64,000 nt of DNA from Pedococcus sp031456495 (lineage in GTDB: Bacteria > Actinomycetota > Actinomycetes > Actinomycetales > Dermatophilaceae), in the NCBI RefSeq assembly GCF_031456495.1, contig NZ_JAVDUW010000003.1:744001-808000 (forward strand), in the 5' to 3' direction. The notes beneath the pieces were generated by a model. It was not told the origin of the DNA and did not search any database. It saw only the letters and a program-made list of their open reading frames with translations. A program made the position numbers and the translations under genes. Shown piece by piece: positions 54,230 through 63,425 of this stretch (position 1 is its first letter; each line of letters opens with the position of its first letter).

Positions 54230-56058
54230 CAGCTCTGCTTCGGGTTGACCTCGTCGGCGCCCTGGGGCGCGGCGGCCTTGTCGGCCGGCTTGGCGTCGAC
54301 CCCGGCCTCCTTGCGCTGCTCCGGCGTGATCGGCGCCGGCGCGGCGGTCAGCGGGTCGTAGCCGCCTCCGGACTTCGGGAACGCGATGACGTCCCGGATC
54401 GACTCGGTGTGCGCGAGCAGCGAGACGATGCGGTCCCAGCCGAAGGCGATGCCGCCGTGCGGCGGGGCGCCGTACTGGAAGGCGTCGAGGAGGAAGCCGA
54501 ACTTCTCCTGGGCGTCCTCCTGCGACAGGCCCATGACCTTGAAGACCCGCTCCTGCACGTCGCGGCGGTGGATACGGATCGAGCCACCGCCGATCTCGTT
54601 GCCGTTGCAGACCATGTCGTAGGCGTAGGCGAGGGCCGGGCCGGGGTCGGTGTCGAAGGTGTCCTCGAACTCCTTCTTCGGCGAGGTGAACGCGTGGTGC
54701 ACCGCGGTCCAGGCGCCGGCGCCGACCGCGACGTCACCGGCGGCCACGGCCTCCGACGACGGCTCGAAGAGCGGGGCGTCGACGACCCAGAGGAACGACC
54801 AGGCGTCCTCGTCGATGAGCCCGCAGCGGCGGCCGATCTCGAGGCGCGCGGCGCCGAGCAGCGCCCTGCTGGAGCGCGCCGAGCCCGCACCGAAGAAGAC
54901 GCAGTCGCCCGGCTGGGCGCCCACGTGCGCGGCGAGGCCGTCGCGCTCGGCGTCGGTGAGGTTCTTGGCCACCGGGCCGCCGAGGGTGCCGTCCTCCTGG
55001 ACGAGGACGTACGCGAGGCCCCTCGCGCCACGGCTCTTGGCCCAGTCCTGCCAGGCGTCGAGCTGCTTGCGCGGCTGCGACGCACCGCCGGGCATGACGA
55101 CCGCGCCGACGTACTCGGCCTGGAAGACCCGGAACGGGGTGTCCTTGAAGTACTCGGTGCAGTCGACGAGCTCGGTGCCGAACCGCAGGTCGGGCTTGTC
55201 CGAGCCGAACCGGGCCATCGCCTCGGCATACGTCATGCGCGCGAACGGCGTGGGCAGGTCGACGCCGATGAGCTGCCAGACCTCCTTGACCACGGCCTCG
55301 CCGAGCTCGAGCACGTCGTCCTGCTCGACGAAGGACATCTCGATGTCGAGCTGGGTGAACTCGGGCTGGCGGTCCGCGCGGAAGTCCTCGTCGCGGTAGC
55401 AGCGGGCGATCTGGTAGTACCGCTCCATCCCGGCGACCATGAGCAGCTGCTTGAACAGCTGCGGGCTCTGCGGGAGGGCGTACCAGGAACCGGGCGCCAG
55501 GCGGGCCGGAACGAGGAAGTCGCGGGCACCCTCCGGCGTCGAGCGGGTCAGGGTCGGGGTCTCGATCTCGACGAAGTCGCGCTCGCCGAGGACCTTGCGG
55601 GCCGCTGCGTTGACCTTGGAGCGCAGGCGGATGGCCGAGCCGGCGGACGACGCACCCGGGCGGCGCAGGTCGAGGTAGCGGTGCTTGAGGCGCGCCTCCT
55701 CGCCGACGGTCACGCGCTCGTCGATCTGGAACGGCAGCGGCGCGCTGGGGTTGAGCACCTCGATGGTGCCGGCCAGGACCTCGATCTCGCCCGTGGGCAG
55801 GTCGGGGTTGGCGTTGCCCTCGGGGCGCGTGCGCACCTCGCCGACGACGCGGACGCAGTACTCGTTGCGCAGGTCGTGCGCCCCACCCTGGGCGAGCACC
55901 TCGTCGCGCGCGACCACCTGGGCGACCCCGCTGGCGTCGCGCAGGTCGAGGAAGGCCACTCCGCCGTGATCGCGCCGCCGGGCCACCCAGCCCGTGAGCG
56001 TGACGGTCTGGCCGGAGTGGTCGGCACGCAGGGTGCCGGCCTCATGGGTGCGGAGCAC
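54229..56058 (-). CDS. aspS: Aspartyl-tRNA synthetase
   Basis: A 609-residue class IIb synthetase of the bacterial type. The OB-fold anticodon-binding domain (VTLTGWVARRRDHGGVAFLD) is followed by motif 2 (RCYRDEDFRADRQPEFTQLD). The bacteria-specific GAD insertion (about 290-420) comes next, then motif 3 (GIAFGWDRIVSLLAHTESI). The tail is Ala/Pro/Lys-rich. The GTG start has AAGGA about 9 nt upstream, and a TAGGAT -10 at 56116-56121 gives a leader of about 50 nt. It is translationally coupled to the AraC-type gene. Confidence 0.96.
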   Translation of the reverse strand: MLRTHEAGTLRADHSGQTVTLTGWVARRRDHGGVAFLDLRDASGVAQVVARDEVLAQGGAHDLRNEYCVRVVGEVRTRPEGNANPDLPTGEIEVLAGTIEVLNPSAPLPFQIDERVTVGEEARLKHRYLDLRRPGASSAGSAIRLRSKVNAAARKVLGERDFVEIETPTLTRSTPEGARDFLVPARLAPGSWYALPQSPQLFKQLLMVAGMERYYQIARCYRDEDFRADRQPEFTQLDIEMSFVEQDDVLELGEAVVKEVWQLIGVDLPTPFARMTYAEAMARFGSDKPDLRFGTELVDCTEYFKDTPFRVFQAEYVGAVVMPGGASQPRKQLDAWQDWAKSRGARGLAYVLVQEDGTLGGPVAKNLTDAERDGLAAHVGAQPGDCVFFGAGSARSSRALLGAARLEIGRRCGLIDEDAWSFLWVVDAPLFEPSSEAVAAGDVAVGAGAWTAVHHAFTSPKKEFEDTFDTDPGPALAYAYDMVCNGNEIGGGSIRIHRRDVQERVFKVMGLSQEDAQEKFGFLLDAFQYGAPPHGGIAFGWDRIVSLLAHTESIRDVIAFPKSGGGYDPLTAAPAPITPEQRKEAGVDAKPADKAAAPQGADEVNPKQS

Positions 56059-56115
56059 GAGGAGTCCTTCGATCGGGGCCGGGGTTCGGTGCCGGGACGG
56101 CCCGGCAGCCCGCCC

Positions 56116-56121
56116 ATCCTA
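56116..56121 (-). promoter_or_regulatory. Candidate -10 (TAGGAT) of aspS
   Basis: TAGGAT about 58 bp before the GTG; the leader carries GAAGGA. No clear -35. Confidence 0.5.
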
Positions 56122-56174
56122 CGGACCGGTCACGCGGCCCGACGAACCGGTTTGCCGCCCGCCGCCGGCCGCTG

Positions 56175-56582
56175 TCAGTCGTCCTCGACGGTGCCGTCGA
56201 CGTAGACCCAGTGACCGGCCCTGCGCGTGAAGGCGCTGCGCTCGCGCATCACCCCGCCCACGTGCCGGGCCTCGAACTCGACCTCACCCACCGAGTCCCC
56301 CTCGTTGCCGTCCGCCGTCGCGAGGATGCTGAGCCCGAGCCAGCGCGGGGTCCCCGCCCGGCCGAGCCCGAGGTCGGCCGGCCGGGTCCGGGGGTGCCAG
56401 GTGCGCAGGAGGTATGCCTCGTCGCCCACGGCGTACGCGGCATACCGCGAGCGCATCAGCTCCACCGCGGTCTCGGCCTCGCGCTCACCGTGGTGCAGCG
56501 GTGCGCAGCAGCTCGCGTAGGCCCGCCCGCTGCCGCACGGGCACTCTCGCGGTACAGCGGCCGCGGACCCGAAGGCGCTCAC
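56175..56582 (-). CDS. YchJ-family SEC-C motif protein
   Basis: A 135-residue protein with the zinc-binding SEC-C motif CPCGSGRAYASCCAPL near residues 14-29. The YchJ NTF2-like domain follows (RSRYAAYAVGDEAYLLRTWH, then a GWxxL-like LGLSILATADG). Function is unknown; the family is widespread. The GTG overlaps the stop of the upstream VOC gene (GTGA). Confidence 0.9.
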   Translation of the reverse strand: MSAFGSAAAVPRECPCGSGRAYASCCAPLHHGEREAETAVELMRSRYAAYAVGDEAYLLRTWHPRTRPADLGLGRAGTPRWLGLSILATADGNEGDSVGEVEFEARHVGGVMRERSAFTRRAGHWVYVDGTVEDD

Positions 56583-57298
56583 GCGGTGCTCGCGGGCAGG
56601 ATGCAGAACTCGTTGCCGGCCGGGTCGGTGAAGCTGGTCCACGGCAGGTCGCCCCAGTCGTGCTCGAGCCGGCGGGCGCCGAGCTCCTGCACGCGGGCGA
56701 ACACCGCGTCGCGGTCGTCGGCGGCCTCCAGGCGCAGGTCGAGGTGCATCCGGTTCTTGTCCCGCTTCGGCTCGTCCTCGGGGAAGAACTCGAGTACGAG
56801 GCCACGACCGCTGGGGTGGCGCAGCGAGACCGGCTCGACGCCGTCGTACCGCTGCCAGCCGCTCAGCTCGGACCAGAACGACGCCACCTGCTCGGGGTCG
56901 CCGCCCAGGACGGGGATCGCGGCGACGGGGCCGGTGTCGCGGTAGCTCGGACGCGCCTCGAGGACGCAGAACGGGTGCCCCTCGGGGTCGGCCAGGACCA
57001 CCCACGGCACGTCGCCCTGCCCGATGTCGGCGTGCGAGGCGCCCAGCGCGAGCAGGCGCTCGACGACGGCGTCCCGGTCCGGGCCGCCGTACAGGTCGAG
57101 GTGCAGCCTCGGAGCGGCGGTCGACGGGTGCCCGACGCGCTGGAAGCACAGGTCGAGGACGGGACCGCCCTCGACCGCCAGGCGCGTCTCGTAGCCCTCC
57201 GGCTCGTCGGTCAGGGTCGTGGCGCCGAGCGCGCGCTCCCAGAACCGGCCCAGGCGGCCGGGGTCTGCGGAGTCGACGACGACGTTCTCGAGGAACAT
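56579..57298 (-). CDS. Tandem VOC domain protein
   Basis: A 239-residue two-domain glyoxalase-like protein (domain 1 MFLENVVVDSADPGRLGRFW; domain 2 VAAIPVLGGDPEQVASFWSE). Both halves end with a conserved block (VLADPEGHPFCVLEA and FTDPAGNEFCILPA). Unlike the VOC protein at 47075 the two halves are diverged. The ligand is unknown. It starts at ATG 57298, 7 nt after TAGTCT, without a ribosome binding site, and heads a two-gene unit with ychJ. Confidence 0.85.
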   Translation of the reverse strand: MFLENVVVDSADPGRLGRFWERALGATTLTDEPEGYETRLAVEGGPVLDLCFQRVGHPSTAAPRLHLDLYGGPDRDAVVERLLALGASHADIGQGDVPWVVLADPEGHPFCVLEARPSYRDTGPVAAIPVLGGDPEQVASFWSELSGWQRYDGVEPVSLRHPSGRGLVLEFFPEDEPKRDKNRMHLDLRLEAADDRDAVFARVQELGARRLEHDWGDLPWTSFTDPAGNEFCILPASTA

Positions 57299-57305
57299 GC
57301 CCCCG

Positions 57306-57311
57306 AGACTA
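57306..57311 (-). promoter_or_regulatory. Leaderless -10 (TAGTCT) of VOC-ychJ
   Basis: TAGTCT, 7-nt spacer, ATG at 57298; no Shine-Dalgarno. Confidence 0.6.
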
Positions 57312-57395
57312 GGGGGTCGGCCGAGGCCACGCGTCCACACCGGCCGACCGGTGCCCGGCATCGGCGCAGGTCGGAGCGCTGGGCGAGTGCCCGGG

Positions 57396-58067
57396 CTAGC
57401 GCTCCCCCGCCTCGCGCAGGCCGGGGTGCCCGGGCCAGGGGGCGTCGGCCGGGCGCAGCGTCGACCAGTCGAGGTCACGGGCGGCGAGCGCCGCCAGGGC
57501 TGCGATGGCCAGGGTCGCGTTGTGCACGCGCCCGGCGAGCACCGCGTCGCGGACCTCCTCGAGCGCGACCCAGCGCACCGGCATACCCAGCTCCTCGCCG
57601 TCGCGGTCGTGGCGCTCGGCGTGGGGCACCTCCGCCAGGTCGCGGGCGAGGAAGATGCGCAGGCCCTCGTCGAGGCCCCCCGGGGAGCTCACGTAGTCGG
57701 CGAGGACGTTCCACGTCCCGGCGGTGAGGTCCGCCTCCTCGTGCAGCTCGCGGGCCGCGGCGAGGTGCGGCGCCTCCCCGTCGACGTCGAGCAGGCCAGC
57801 GGGGATCTCCCACTCGAACGCCCGTACCGGGTGCCGGTACTGCTGGATCAGGCAGATCCGGCCCCGCTCGTCGAGTGCGGCGACGGCCACGGCGCCGGGG
57901 TGGCGCACGTACTCACGGGTGACCTCGCCGGCCTCACCGAGGTCGACGCGGTCGCGCACGACGTCGCACACGAGGCCGTGCATCGCCACCTCGGTGGAGA
58001 CGACGGGACGGCCCTCGAACCGGTCGGCGAGCTCGCCGGCAGGCCCCTCGGCGCCCGTTGCGTCCAC
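57396..58067 (-). CDS. NUDIX hydrolase, ADP-ribose pyrophosphatase-like
   Basis: A 223-residue NUDIX protein. The Nudix box is readable as GEAPHLAAARELHEEADL (near 104-121), with the usual final Gly replaced by Ala. The preceding QYRHPVRAFEWEIPAGLLD is characteristic of ADP-ribose pyrophosphatases. The GTG start is 3 bp past the pyrG stop. The pair pyrG-NUDIX is conserved in actinobacteria, where xerD usually follows; xerD is absent here and a VOC gene takes its place. Confidence 0.92.
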   Translation of the reverse strand: MDATGAEGPAGELADRFEGRPVVSTEVAMHGLVCDVVRDRVDLGEAGEVTREYVRHPGAVAVAALDERGRICLIQQYRHPVRAFEWEIPAGLLDVDGEAPHLAAARELHEEADLTAGTWNVLADYVSSPGGLDEGLRIFLARDLAEVPHAERHDRDGEELGMPVRWVALEEVRDAVLAGRVHNATLAIAALAALAARDLDWSTLRPADAPWPGHPGLREAGER

Positions 58068-58070
58068 CGG

Positions 58071-59777
58071 TCAGGCGTTCGCGTCGGCGGCGACCTTGGG
58101 CCGCTCGACCTCGACGAGCCGCGAGGCACGCTGCGCGTCGAGGGCAGCACCCACGAGCCCCGCGAAGAGCGGGTGCGCGCGGTGCGGCCGCGACTTGAAC
58201 TCCGGGTGCGCCTGGGTCGCCACGTAGTACGGGTGCTCGCCGCGGTCGAGCTCGACGAACTCCACCAGGCCCCACTCGGGGTGGGTGCCGCTGACGACGA
58301 GGCCGGCCTTGGTGAGCTGGTCGAGGTACTCGTTGTTGACCTCGTAGCGGTGGCGGTGGCGCTCGGTGGCGGTGGTCGAGCCGTACGCCTCGGCGACGAT
58401 CGAGCCGTCGAGCAGCTTGGCCTCCTGCGCGCCGAGGCGCATCGTGCCGCCCAGGTCGCCGGCGCCCTCGACGAACGCCTTCTGCTCCTCCATGGTCGCG
58501 ATGACCGGGGCGGGCGTCTGCGGGTCGAACTCGGTCGAGCTCGCACCCTCGATGCCGGCGACGTTGCGGGCGTACTCGATCACCATGCACTGCAGGCCGA
58601 GGCAGATGCCCAGGGTCGGCACCTGGCGCTCGCGGGCCCAGCGCAGCGCGCCGACCTTGCCCTCGATGCCGCGCACGCCGAAGCCGCCGGGGACGAGCAC
58701 CGCGTCGACCCCGCCGAGCGCCTTCTGGGCGCCGAGCTCGGTCTGGCACTCGTCGCTGGCGACCCAGCGGATCGCGACCTTGGCGTCGTGGTGGAAGCCG
58801 CCGGCGCGCAGCGCCTCGGTGACCGAGAGGTAGGCGTCGGGCAGGTCGATGTACTTGCCGACGAGGGCGATCTCGACCTCGTGCTCGGGGTTGTGCACCC
58901 GGCGCAGCAGCTCGTCCCAGTCGTGCCAGTCGACGTCCCGGAACGGCAGGCCGAGGCGGCGGATGACGTACGCGTCCAGGCCCTCCTTGTGCAGGACCTT
59001 CGGGATGTCGTAGATGCTGGGAGCGTCGACGGCCGCGGCACAGGCCTCGGTGTCGACGTCGCACATGAGCGAGATCTTGCGCTTGATGCCCTCGGGGATC
59101 TCGCGGTCGGCGCGCAGCACGAGCCCGTCGGGCTGGATGCCGACCTGGCGGAGCGCTGCGACCGAGTGCTGCGTGGGCTTGGTCTTGAGCTCGCCGCTGG
59201 GCGCGAGGTACGGCACGAGCGAGACGTGCAGGAAGAAGACGTTGTCGCGGCCCACGTCGTGGCGGACCTGGCGGGCGGCCTCGAGGAACGGCAGGGACTC
59301 GATGTCGCCGACGGTGCCGCCGATCTCGGTGATGATCACGTCGGGCGCGTCGGCGCTGCTGACGCCCGCGCTGCCGGCGGCCTGCGCACGCATGCGGGCC
59401 TTGATCTCGTTGGTGATGTGCGGGATCACCTGGACCGTGTCGCCGAGGTACTCGCCGCGGCGCTCCTTGGCGATGACGTCGCTGTAGACCTGGCCGGTCG
59501 TGACGTTCGCCTTGCCCACGAGCGGCACGTCGAGGAAGCGCTCGTAGTGGCCGATGTCGAGGTCGGTCTCGGCCCCGTCGTCGGTGACGAACACCTCACC
59601 GTGCTGGAACGGGTTCATCGTCCCGGGATCCACGTTGAGGTAGGGATCGAGCTTCTGCATCGTGACCCGCAGGCCGCGGGCGCGGAGCAGGTGTCCGAGG
59701 CTGGAAGCCGTGAGGCCCTTGCCGAGCGAAGAGGCAACGCCCCCGGTCACGAAGATGTGTTTCGTCTGCTCCACCAC
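58071..59777 (-). CDS. pyrG: CTP synthase
   Basis: A 568-residue enzyme that aminates UTP to CTP. The N-terminal synthetase domain has FVTGGVASSLGKGLTASSLG (near 9-28). The C-terminal class I glutaminase domain has the nucleophile Cys in LGICLGLQCMVIEYARNVAG and His/Glu in TQAHPEFKSRPHRAHPLFAG. The start is GTG 59777 (VVEQTKHIFVTGG), 8 nt after TAGGCT; a second GTG directly follows. No Shine-Dalgarno is seen. It lies downstream of a block of envelope genes. Confidence 0.96.
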   Translation of the reverse strand: MVEQTKHIFVTGGVASSLGKGLTASSLGHLLRARGLRVTMQKLDPYLNVDPGTMNPFQHGEVFVTDDGAETDLDIGHYERFLDVPLVGKANVTTGQVYSDVIAKERRGEYLGDTVQVIPHITNEIKARMRAQAAGSAGVSSADAPDVIITEIGGTVGDIESLPFLEAARQVRHDVGRDNVFFLHVSLVPYLAPSGELKTKPTQHSVAALRQVGIQPDGLVLRADREIPEGIKRKISLMCDVDTEACAAAVDAPSIYDIPKVLHKEGLDAYVIRRLGLPFRDVDWHDWDELLRRVHNPEHEVEIALVGKYIDLPDAYLSVTEALRAGGFHHDAKVAIRWVASDECQTELGAQKALGGVDAVLVPGGFGVRGIEGKVGALRWARERQVPTLGICLGLQCMVIEYARNVAGIEGASSTEFDPQTPAPVIATMEEQKAFVEGAGDLGGTMRLGAQEAKLLDGSIVAEAYGSTTATERHRHRYEVNNEYLDQLTKAGLVVSGTHPEWGLVEFVELDRGEHPYYVATQAHPEFKSRPHRAHPLFAGLVGAALDAQRASRLVEVERPKVAADANA

Positions 59778-59785
59778 GGGATTCA

Positions 59786-59791
59786 AGCCTA
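59786..59791 (-). promoter_or_regulatory. Candidate -10 (TAGGCT) of pyrG, sharing the upstream TAG stop
   Basis: TAGGCT, 8-nt spacer, GTG. Its first three bases (59791-59789) are the TAG stop codon of the glycosyltransferase gene. Confidence 0.5.
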
Positions 59792-60901
59792 CGTCATCCG
59801 GAGCATGCCTCGGTACCACTCGTGCCAGCGACGCGCCGTCTGCTCGCCGTCGTCCCACGATCCGGCCCGTTCGCGGCCCGCCTCCACCGCCGCGCGGCGG
59901 GCCTCCGGGTCGCCGAGGTATGCCGTGACGGCTTGCGCGACGGCTGCCGCGTCACCGACCGGCACGAGCGTGCCGGCCCCTTCCACGAGGTCGCGCAGCC
60001 CGCCGGTGTCGGTCGCCACGACGGGCACGCCCGCCGCCATCGCCTCCTGGACGACCAGGGCCCGCGCCTCCCAGCGGGACGTGAGCACGAACACGTCGGC
60101 GGCCCGCAGCCACGCGTCCGGGTCCGCCTGCGGCCCCACGAAGTGGACGGGGAGCCCGTCCCGCCCGGCTCGCTGCGACAGCCGGGCGAGCAGGAGCTGG
60201 TCGCCACCGCCGACGACCACCCAGACGGCCTGCGGGACGAACGCGCCGGTCGCCTCGACGAGCGTGTCGAGGTCCTTCTGCGGCGCGATGCGGGCCACGG
60301 TGACGACCAGCCGCACACCGTCAGTGGCGTCGATGCCGTTCTCGCGCAACAGGTCCCGCGCCAGGGTCCGGCGCTCCCCGTCGTCGGCGGGTGTCGTGGA
60401 CAAGAGGGTGGGCACCCGCGGCGAGGGGACCGCCGCCAGCCGCGCGTCGCGCGCCCCGAGGCGACGCGCCTCGGCGACCAGGTCGCTGCTCGCCCCCGTC
60501 ACGAGGTCGGCCCGACGGGCCACGACCCGCTGGGCGAGGTCGAGCAGCCGGCGGCGCCAGCCCCTCGCGAGGACGGCGTTGTGCTGGCTCACGACCACCG
60601 GGGTGCGCAGTCCCAGGGTCGCCACGACGCCGACGAGGCCGGCCTGGTGGCCGTGGGCGTGCAGCACGTCTGCGGAGCCTGCGGTGCGCCGGATGGTGCG
60701 CAGGGAGCGGAGGGCTCCGCGGACGCCACCGTCTCCCCCGGGCCACGCCACCAGCGCGTCGGGCAGCCCGAAGGTGCTCGCCGTGAGGCGGTCGGTGACG
60801 ACCGCGACGTCGTCGCCCAGGGCACGCAGGTCCCGGCTGAGCTCGACCACGTGGGTGCCGATGCCGCCGGTGCTGCGACCGAGCAGCTGGACGACCCTCA
60901 C
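59789..60901 (-). CDS. GT4-family glycosyltransferase
   Basis: A 370-residue GT-B glycosyltransferase. It has an N-terminal acceptor domain (GRSTGGIGTHVVELSRDLRA, near 8-27), a linker and a nucleotide-sugar domain (VVTVARIAPQKDLDTLVEA). The EX7E motif is EARALVVQE within SRWEARALVVQEAMAAGVPV (near 277-296). Donor and acceptor are unknown. The GTG overlaps the murJ stop (GTGA). Lying between murJ and pyrG, it probably works on a lipid-linked envelope precursor (inference). Confidence 0.9.
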   Translation of the reverse strand: MRVVQLLGRSTGGIGTHVVELSRDLRALGDDVAVVTDRLTASTFGLPDALVAWPGGDGGVRGALRSLRTIRRTAGSADVLHAHGHQAGLVGVVATLGLRTPVVVSQHNAVLARGWRRRLLDLAQRVVARRADLVTGASSDLVAEARRLGARDARLAAVPSPRVPTLLSTTPADDGERRTLARDLLRENGIDATDGVRLVVTVARIAPQKDLDTLVEATGAFVPQAVWVVVGGGDQLLLARLSQRAGRDGLPVHFVGPQADPDAWLRAADVFVLTSRWEARALVVQEAMAAGVPVVATDTGGLRDLVEGAGTLVPVGDAAAVAQAVTAYLGDPEARRAAVEAGRERAGSWDDGEQTARRWHEWYRGMLRMT

Positions 60902-62577
60902 GCAGCCCCTCCGCGGCGACGGCGACGGCCCCGCTCACGCAGCGCCTGCACCGAGCGCCGGTCCCCCACCGCCATCACGAGGAGGTACGACAGGCCGGTC
61001 AGGATCGCCACGGCCACGCCCACCGCGAGGGAGGAGACCACGCCCTGCGGCTGCATCGACCGGGCCACAGCGTCACCGACCCCGAACCCGACCGCGACGC
61101 CGACGAGCGCGGTGCCCAGCGTGCGGCCGCTGCCGGCCAGCGCCTCCGGACCCCACGCCTGCCGCACCAGCAGGGCGAGCACGGCGGCAGACAGGGTCAT
61201 GCCCACCGTCGAGGAGACGCCGAGGACCCCGAGCGTGGACGCGGCGCTGGACCCCTCCGGCAGCAGCGCGATCGGGCCGAGTGCCGTGACCGCCCACCCG
61301 GCGGCGACCGCGAGGGCGGCGTAGAGCGGGCGCCCGCGGACGTACAGGGCGCGGGTGAGCAGCGCCGCCACCGCGAAGCCCACGACCCCGGGAGCGTATG
61401 CCGAGAGGGCGCCGGGGAGCGCGGCCAGTGCGTCCGCGCCGGAGCCCCTCGTACCGGGGGTCGCCCCACGGGCACCGGGGTCGATCGAGTGGAAGAACTC
61501 CCCGACCGGCTGGGCGACCGCCATCAGCACCGCCGCCGCGCCCGACACCAGCAGCAGGATCCCGCGCAGGCTGCGGGCGAGGGTGTCGCGTGCGGCCGTC
61601 CCGGGGAGGAGCTCGGCGTCGGCGGACTCCGCCGCAGCCGTGTGCGCCAGTGCGGGGAACGCCGACGTCGCGATCGGCACCGCGAGCACGGCATACGGGA
61701 GCAGGTAGACGGCCTGGACGTAGGAGTACACGTTGACCGCGCCGACGGCGTCGGTGCGGTGGTGGGTGACCCAGAGGGTGGCCAGCACCGCACCCTGCTG
61801 GGCGAGCAGCGCCACGACGCCCGCACCGGCGAGCGACCGGGCACGGCGCGCCGCCCCGTCGGGGAAGCGCAGGGTGGGCCGCAGCCGCACGCCCGCCCGC
61901 AGGGTCGGGACGATCAGCGGCAGGCTGAGTACCACGACGCCGAGCGTGGTGCCGCCGGCGAGCACCCACACCGCACCGTCGGACACGGTGGACGCGGTCG
62001 TCGCCGACGTGTCGACCAGCTGGCCGTAGGTCAGGTAGGACGCGATGACGACGAGGCTGGACAGCAGCGGGGCGAGCGCCGCCGCGAGGAACCGGCGCCG
62101 GGCCTGCAGGACGCCGCTGAGCACGATGCCGACGCCGTAGAGCAGGACCTGCGGGGCGAACAGCACGAGCATGTGCCGGCCGAGGGTCGCCTCGGGCCCG
62201 GACGCACCGGCTCCGAGCAGGGCGCGGCTCAACCACGGCGACGCGAGGGCGAGCAGCAGGCTGAGCGGCAGCAGCACCACGACGGCCCACGACAGCAGGG
62301 CCGAGGCGGTCTCGTCCGCCTCCCGCTCCCTGCCGAGCCCGAGCTGGCCGGCGATGAGCGGCACGGCGACCGCGGCGAGCACACCCCCGGCGGCGACCTC
62401 GTAGACGACGTTGGGGACGAGGTTCACGGTCTGGTAGACGTCGCCGACGCTCGTCGTGCCGACGTTCTGGGAGAACACCAGCGTCCGGGCGAAGCCGGCG
62501 ATGCGGCTCAGCAGCGTGGCGACGGCGATGATGCCGGCCGCACGCGCGATGGAGGTCCCGACGGACGTCGCGGTCAC
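60898..62577 (-). CDS. murJ: MurJ/MviN-family lipid flippase
   Basis: A 559-residue polytopic protein of the MOP superfamily with about 14 hydrophobic helices. Family features include LSRIAGFARTLVFSQNVG (near 23-40), VNLVPNVVYEVAAGGVLAAV and a basic TM-boundary pattern (GVLQARRRFLAAALAPLL). The C-terminus ends in a polybasic tail (RERGRRRRRGG). It may be the lipid II flippase or a paralogue for another lipid-linked sugar; the flanking transferases leave this open. It overlaps both neighbours (GTGA). Confidence 0.85.
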   Translation of the reverse strand: MTATSVGTSIARAAGIIAVATLLSRIAGFARTLVFSQNVGTTSVGDVYQTVNLVPNVVYEVAAGGVLAAVAVPLIAGQLGLGREREADETASALLSWAVVVLLPLSLLLALASPWLSRALLGAGASGPEATLGRHMLVLFAPQVLLYGVGIVLSGVLQARRRFLAAALAPLLSSLVVIASYLTYGQLVDTSATTASTVSDGAVWVLAGGTTLGVVVLSLPLIVPTLRAGVRLRPTLRFPDGAARRARSLAGAGVVALLAQQGAVLATLWVTHHRTDAVGAVNVYSYVQAVYLLPYAVLAVPIATSAFPALAHTAAAESADAELLPGTAARDTLARSLRGILLLVSGAAAVLMAVAQPVGEFFHSIDPGARGATPGTRGSGADALAALPGALSAYAPGVVGFAVAALLTRALYVRGRPLYAALAVAAGWAVTALGPIALLPEGSSAASTLGVLGVSSTVGMTLSAAVLALLVRQAWGPEALAGSGRTLGTALVGVAVGFGVGDAVARSMQPQGVVSSLAVGVAVAILTGLSYLLVMAVGDRRSVQALRERGRRRRRGGAA

Positions 62578-63419
62578 GGGCGCCCCAGGGCGTCCAGCTC
62601 GCGCAGCACGGGTGTCGACTCTATGACCCTCGTGAAGGACACCTTCTCCGAGGCGAGGGTGAGCCCGACCAGCACCGCCAGGGCGGCCCAGCGCCCGCGA
62701 CGCCCGGCACCCTGCACCAGGGCGGTGCCCAAGAGTGCCCCGGCGGCGTTGGCACCGGTGTCGCCGAGCATCGACTCCCCCGCCAGGTCGGGACGCAGCA
62801 GGCCGACCGCTGCGCCGGCGGCCGAGGCCCCGGCCACCGCCGACCGGGGGCGCGTCGCCGCCAGGGCGCCGAGCGCGAGGGTGACCTTGAGCGCGCGACC
62901 AGGGCGCAGGTCGAGCAGGTTGAGCAGGTTCGCGGTGCCGGCCACGACCGCTCCGCCCACGAGGGTGTCCAGCGTGCTGGGGCTGTCCGGCCGTCCGCTG
63001 TCGTGCCGTCCTCGGTCCGGCCGCCCGCGGTCCACCAGGGCGGCCGTCGCCAGGCCGGTGACGCCGAGCCCCAGCACCTTGACCGCCCCGGTCGTGACCT
63101 GACCCCGCGCCAGGGCTCCGAGGTGGCCGCGCAGGCCCTTGCTGCTGGAGTCGCCGGCGAGGTCGTCGAGCGCGCCGAGGGCGGCTGCGGCGGTCGTCGC
63201 CAGGACCGGCCCGGGCCCGCCGCCGAGGAGGGCGGCGCCGGTGGCCGCGCCGACGGCATACGCGGGGCCCTCGAGGAGCGTCACCGGGCGCCCGGCGTGG
63301 TTCGTCCGCTCCCAGCGGTCCGGGCCGCCGGGCGGCGCGGCGCGCAGCGCTCGCAGGGCCAGCGCCCCGGCGACGCCGGCGACGAGGCCGGGGACCAGTC
63401 CGGGCACGGGGGCGCGCAC
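62574..63419 (-). CDS. MraY/WecA-like polyprenyl-phosphate sugar-1-phosphate transferase, divergent
   Basis: A 281-residue membrane protein with the PNPT-family pattern in eroded form. TNHAGRPVTLLEGPAY lies near 38-53 and the metal-binding LGALDDLAGD near 82-91. GTANLLNLLDLRPGRALK is in the place of NxxNxxDGxxGL, and GESMLGDTGANAAGALLG in the place of the GDxGs loop. It is shorter than MraY (about 350), with fewer helices, and lacks the HxGN-type substrate loop. It could be active on an unusual acceptor or have become structural. The GTG is 6 bp past the steB stop. Confidence 0.8.
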   Translation of the reverse strand: MRAPVPGLVPGLVAGVAGALALRALRAAPPGGPDRWERTNHAGRPVTLLEGPAYAVGAATGAALLGGGPGPVLATTAAAALGALDDLAGDSSSKGLRGHLGALARGQVTTGAVKVLGLGVTGLATAALVDRGRPDRGRHDSGRPDSPSTLDTLVGGAVVAGTANLLNLLDLRPGRALKVTLALGALAATRPRSAVAGASAAGAAVGLLRPDLAGESMLGDTGANAAGALLGTALVQGAGRRGRWAALAVLVGLTLASEKVSFTRVIESTPVLRELDALGRP

Positions 63420-63425
63420 GACTGC

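Noticed and set aside
57219..61289. Plus-strand open frame of 1356 codons
   Set aside because: Antisense to VOC, NUDIX, pyrG and GT4 genes that have clear family motifs; long shadow frames are expected at this G+C.
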